Source: Sphingomonas sp. MA1305 (GTDB taxonomy: Bacteria > Pseudomonadota > Alphaproteobacteria > Sphingomonadales > Sphingomonadaceae). From it: a stretch of DNA of 64,000 nucleotides. The translations under genes and the position numbers were made by a program. Position 1 is the stretch's first letter; every line of letters starts with the position of its first letter. A model generated the notes under the pieces. That model ran no database searches. It was not told the DNA's origin and saw only the letters and a list, made by a program, of their open reading frames with translations. This document shows positions 62,801 through 64,000 of this stretch, piece after piece. Location of the stretch: NCBI RefSeq assembly GCF_016107325.1, contig NZ_RCVT01000003.1, positions 186,001-250,000 of the forward strand, written 5' to 3'.

Positions 62801-62928
62801 TGCGCGGGGCCTGGCTGGCCCATCGTGGCGGCGGCGTCCTGCGCCGCAGCGGCGGCCGGCAGGATGAAGGCGGCGGCGGAAACGCCGATGGCAAAACGCG
62901 AAAGCAGGCGAGCACGAACGCTACGCAT
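59884..62928 (-). CDS. TonB-dependent receptor, carbohydrate type
   Basis: This 1014-residue outer-membrane receptor starts at ATG 62928 behind GGGAGGATAT. The signal peptide ends near PAAAAAQ. The TonB box is GDIVVTGIRASLRESI. The plug shows GIVDAISAEDMGKFPDTN, LQRITGVSIDR and VRGFGPEYNLVTLNGRQMP; the barrel ends SAGVRFTF. This is the sugar-receptor subclass that commonly accompanies SapC and halogenase genes. It is divergent from a GH3 beta-glucosidase, across two putative LacI operators, so the ligand is probably a beta-glucoside or related glycan. Confidence 0.95.
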   Translation of the reverse strand: MRSVRARLLSRFAIGVSAAAFILPAAAAAQDAAATMGQPGPAQTDPVPSASGDVGRGDGDIVVTGIRASLRESIDLKRNAQGIVDAISAEDMGKFPDTNLAESLQRITGVSIDRTASGEGQFVTVRGFGPEYNLVTLNGRQMPTSTIGDGNGAPSSRSFDFANLASEGVAALEVYKSGRATVPSGGIGSVINIRTPRPFDKMGLRGSLSARGVIDTSQNGHKDITPEVSGIFSDTFADDRIGILVTGAYQRRNFSANSANIGWRDGYLGNENNWGSLAQPGDPRYANITNRPKATDVYQVPQNGGYDVVNGRRERINGQAVLQFRPIDSLTATIDYTYSRNTTNIRDNSVGIWYNHNDTLSAWTNGPVAGPIFYTERFTAAEAKDLAYSVSQTAARSENKSLGGNLTWNAPGGVTMTLDAHHSTATSKPDSPYGNSNSFGAAVFGIQSQSINFDKDLPVLSYTMYPGVDALNPANIVPTGNAFRNSYFRDEINQVQIRGHYDHDHGFMDSLDWGFEYTDNKVRSAYSVLQNDTWGGAGGSTPEQRAAAAALLPDNIFHLTSIPDAFSGISGSNDPNIIKSFFTYDLPTALALTDKAYGTCGGNLQCLLPYTTDSRIHEKTIAPYFQFNGKFDLLAGPGHFIAGIRYENTDVSASALVPTPVGGQQNSQNEFNVLYQGSGFTTFKGSYHNWLPSVDVDITPIDNVKLRASYSHTITRADYGSLQGGRRLDTLFRVGGGTGSVGNPNLIPYKSKNIDLSAEWYYGRENYISVGYFHKDVSNYIGSTQINTTIPGIASPTTTFNGVTTNGPRYQAAINAPGYDGTFAFIQNYYIKNFPAYVGKNNVLLAGPGDPLVNFVITTPFNSDQTASVDGFEFAIQHNFWDTGFGTILNYTVVNGNRDYDNRLPSSVAQFAIVGLSDSANAVLFFDKYGINARAAYNWRKGFLQGSGTNPVYINTYGQLDGSASYAITPQITIFAEGINILGKDRSGHLRSDRNVTFVAKQDARYSAGVRFTF

Positions 62929-62974
62929 GGATATCCTCCCCAATGACGAACGACGCGGTTGGACCGCGCTTCTT

Positions 62975-62986
62975 GAGAACGTTCAC
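62975..62986. promoter_or_regulatory. Putative LacI-family operator, receptor-proximal
   Basis: GAGAACGTTCAC contains the palindrome GAACGTTC and differs from the second site by one base in its left arm. It lies 47 bases upstream of the TBDR start. Central CG with an inverted-repeat arm is the usual LacI/GalR operator form. Confidence 0.7.
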
Positions 62987-63041
62987 TTGTGCCAAGTCGC
63001 GAAGCCTGTCAAGCGAGCCTAAGCATTGAAAAGCATCGGTT

Positions 63042-63053
63042 GTGAACGTTCAC
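63042..63053. promoter_or_regulatory. Putative LacI-family operator, GH3-proximal
   Basis: GTGAACGTTCAC is a perfect 12-bp palindrome, 69 bases upstream of the GH3 start. Its centre is 67 bp from that of the site at 62975, a spacing that would allow both sites to be held on one face by a looping tetramer. The LacI-type gene at 55490-56542 is the natural candidate. Confidence 0.75.
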
Positions 63054-63121
63054 CCGATATGCTTGTCTATTTGCGAAGGATCGTGGCCCGAAGGACACAC
63101 ACAGGGCCAAGGGGAGGACCT

Positions 63122-64000
63122 ATGACGACGACTCACATCGCCCGCTGGGCATCGCTGGCAGCGCTGGCGATCGCGATCGGCGGCACCGCCACCGCCCGGC
63201 CGCCACAGGCGAATCGCGCCGCACCGGCGGCCTTGGGCAGCGACGCGCGCGCGCGCGCCGACGCCCTGGTCGCGCGGATGACGCTGGATGAGAAGATCGC
63301 GCTGCTGCACGGCCTGTTCCCGCCGATGGCGGCGGGCAAGACCAGCAACGAGCTGATCCCGTCCGCCGGCCACATCGACGGCCTCGCCCGTCTCGGCATC
63401 CCGCTGGTGCGCGAGAGCGATGCGTCGCTTGGCGTTGCCAATCAGGTCGAGCAGCGCAAGGGCGATGTCGCCACCGCCTTGCCGTCGAGCCTGGCGACCG
63501 CGGCCAGCTTCGATCCCGCGATCGCGCGCGCCGGCGGCACGATGATCGGCGCAGAGGCGCGCGACAAGCGTTTCAACGTGCTGCTTGCCGGCGGCGTTAA
63601 TCTGACCCGCGATCCGTGGAACGGCCGCAATTTCGAATATCTCGGCGAGGATCCGCTGCTCGCCGGCACCTTGGCCGGCGCGCATATCGCGGGCGTCCAG
63701 TCGAACCGCATCGTCTCCACCGTCAAGCATTTCGCGCTCAACAGCCAGGAGACGGGGCGCATGGTCGTCGACGCGCGGATCGGCGAGGCCGACCTGCGGA
63801 TGAGCGACCTGCTCGCCTTCGAGATTGCGATCGAGACCGGCCGGCCCGGCTCGGTGATGTGCGCCTACAACAAGGTCAACGGCGACTGGGCGTGCGAGAA
63901 CAAGCATCTGCTCACCGACGTGCTGAAGCGCGACTGGGGCTATCGCGGCTGGGTGATGAGCGACTGGGGCGCGGTCCATTCCACCGCCAAGGCCGCCAAT
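63122..64000 (+). CDS. Glycoside hydrolase family 3 beta-glucosidase, N-terminal part (truncated by window end)
   Basis: The frame is open from ATG 63122 (GGGGAGGA upstream) to the window end, so the 3' portion is missing. A signal peptide is visible (WASLAALAIAIGGTATA). The GH3 N-terminal barrel shows LVARMTLDEKIALLHG, IPLVRESDASLGV, LLAGGVNLTRDPWNGRNFEY, STVKHFALNSQE and VMCAYNKVNG. The nucleophile Asp is in WVMSDWGA. It is divergent from the TBDR and likely co-controlled by the palindromes between them. It would release glucose from the imported oligosaccharide in the periplasm. Confidence 0.93.
   Translation, partial: MTTTHIARWASLAALAIAIGGTATARPPQANRAAPAALGSDARARADALVARMTLDEKIALLHGLFPPMAAGKTSNELIPSAGHIDGLARLGIPLVRESDASLGVANQVEQRKGDVATALPSSLATAASFDPAIARAGGTMIGAEARDKRFNVLLAGGVNLTRDPWNGRNFEYLGEDPLLAGTLAGAHIAGVQSNRIVSTVKHFALNSQETGRMVVDARIGEADLRMSDLLAFEIAIETGRPGSVMCAYNKVNGDWACENKHLLTDVLKRDWGYRGWVMSDWGAVHSTAKAAN

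Noticed and set aside
1..64000. CRISPR arrays, tRNA or rRNA genes, intact IS elements
   Set aside because: Scanned by eye for regular repeats, cloverleaf ends and transposase motifs; none found.

Overview
The window reads as a chromosomal segment of a GC-rich alphaproteobacterium, most probably a sphingomonad (Sphingomonas or a close relative). The clues are three TonB-dependent receptors (TBDRs) linked to glycoside hydrolases, a SapC / cupin-like / flavin-halogenase operon next to a receptor, frequent ATGA or GTGA gene overlaps, and a strong GC bias at third codon positions. This assignment is inferred from gene content, not from a phylogenetic marker. No rRNA, tRNA, CRISPR array, phage or intact insertion sequence was seen.

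Layout. 1-733: 3' end of a MetE-like methionine synthase. 1286-8063: a TBDR, a DPP4-type S9 peptidase and a GH97 enzyme, all on the + strand. 7875-11497 (minus strand): a doubtful proline/alanine-rich ORF, an M13 metallopeptidase and an XRE-type regulator. 11666-14415: a VIT/VWA surface protein with a C-terminal LPQTA sorting signal, overlapped by a GN-type sortase. 14435-24068: an arabinan-type polysaccharide utilisation locus with a GH43, a TBDR, a GH5-like enzyme, a BNR/sialidase-fold protein, a GH43 endo-arabinanase, a GH43 arabinofuranosidase and a broken GH127. It is followed by a BPL-N protein, an MFS exporter with tagI, and another GH43 (27016-28047). 28057-33413: housekeeping and accessory genes (FKBP isomerase, YaiI, a YecA-like SEC-C protein, a RibD-like reductase, a CPBP protein with an altered motif, a MATE transporter). 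33447-36414: a kynurenine-pathway operon. 36478-43850: a ParB-like protein, DUF2721, an AlkB-like dioxygenase, a DEDDh exonuclease with BRCT, a TMEM175-like channel, and an ABC/FtsX pair divergent from tesA. 43847-46444: a hybrid histidine kinase. 46536-52772: a stress-type module with an ECF sigma factor, an anti-sigma factor, a fasciclin protein, an SDR and DUF427 on the minus strand, divergent from two tandem ferritin-like exported proteins and an outer-membrane barrel. 53057-54847: an exported beta-helix protein. 54822-64000: a second sugar locus with DUF6445, a LacI regulator, a flavin halogenase, a cupin-like oxygenase, SapC, a TBDR and a divergent GH3 beta-glucosidase that runs off the window.

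The most interesting system is the last one. Five overlapping genes encode a LacI regulator, a flavin halogenase that keeps its catalytic Lys and Glu, two proteins with iron/2-oxoglutarate ligand patterns, and SapC. A clear intrinsic terminator separates them from the TBDR. Two near-identical GTGAACGTTCAC-type palindromes lie in the TBDR/GH3 divergent promoter and are plausible LacI operators. The arrangement suggests sugar-controlled uptake coupled to oxidative or halogenating chemistry on an unknown substrate.
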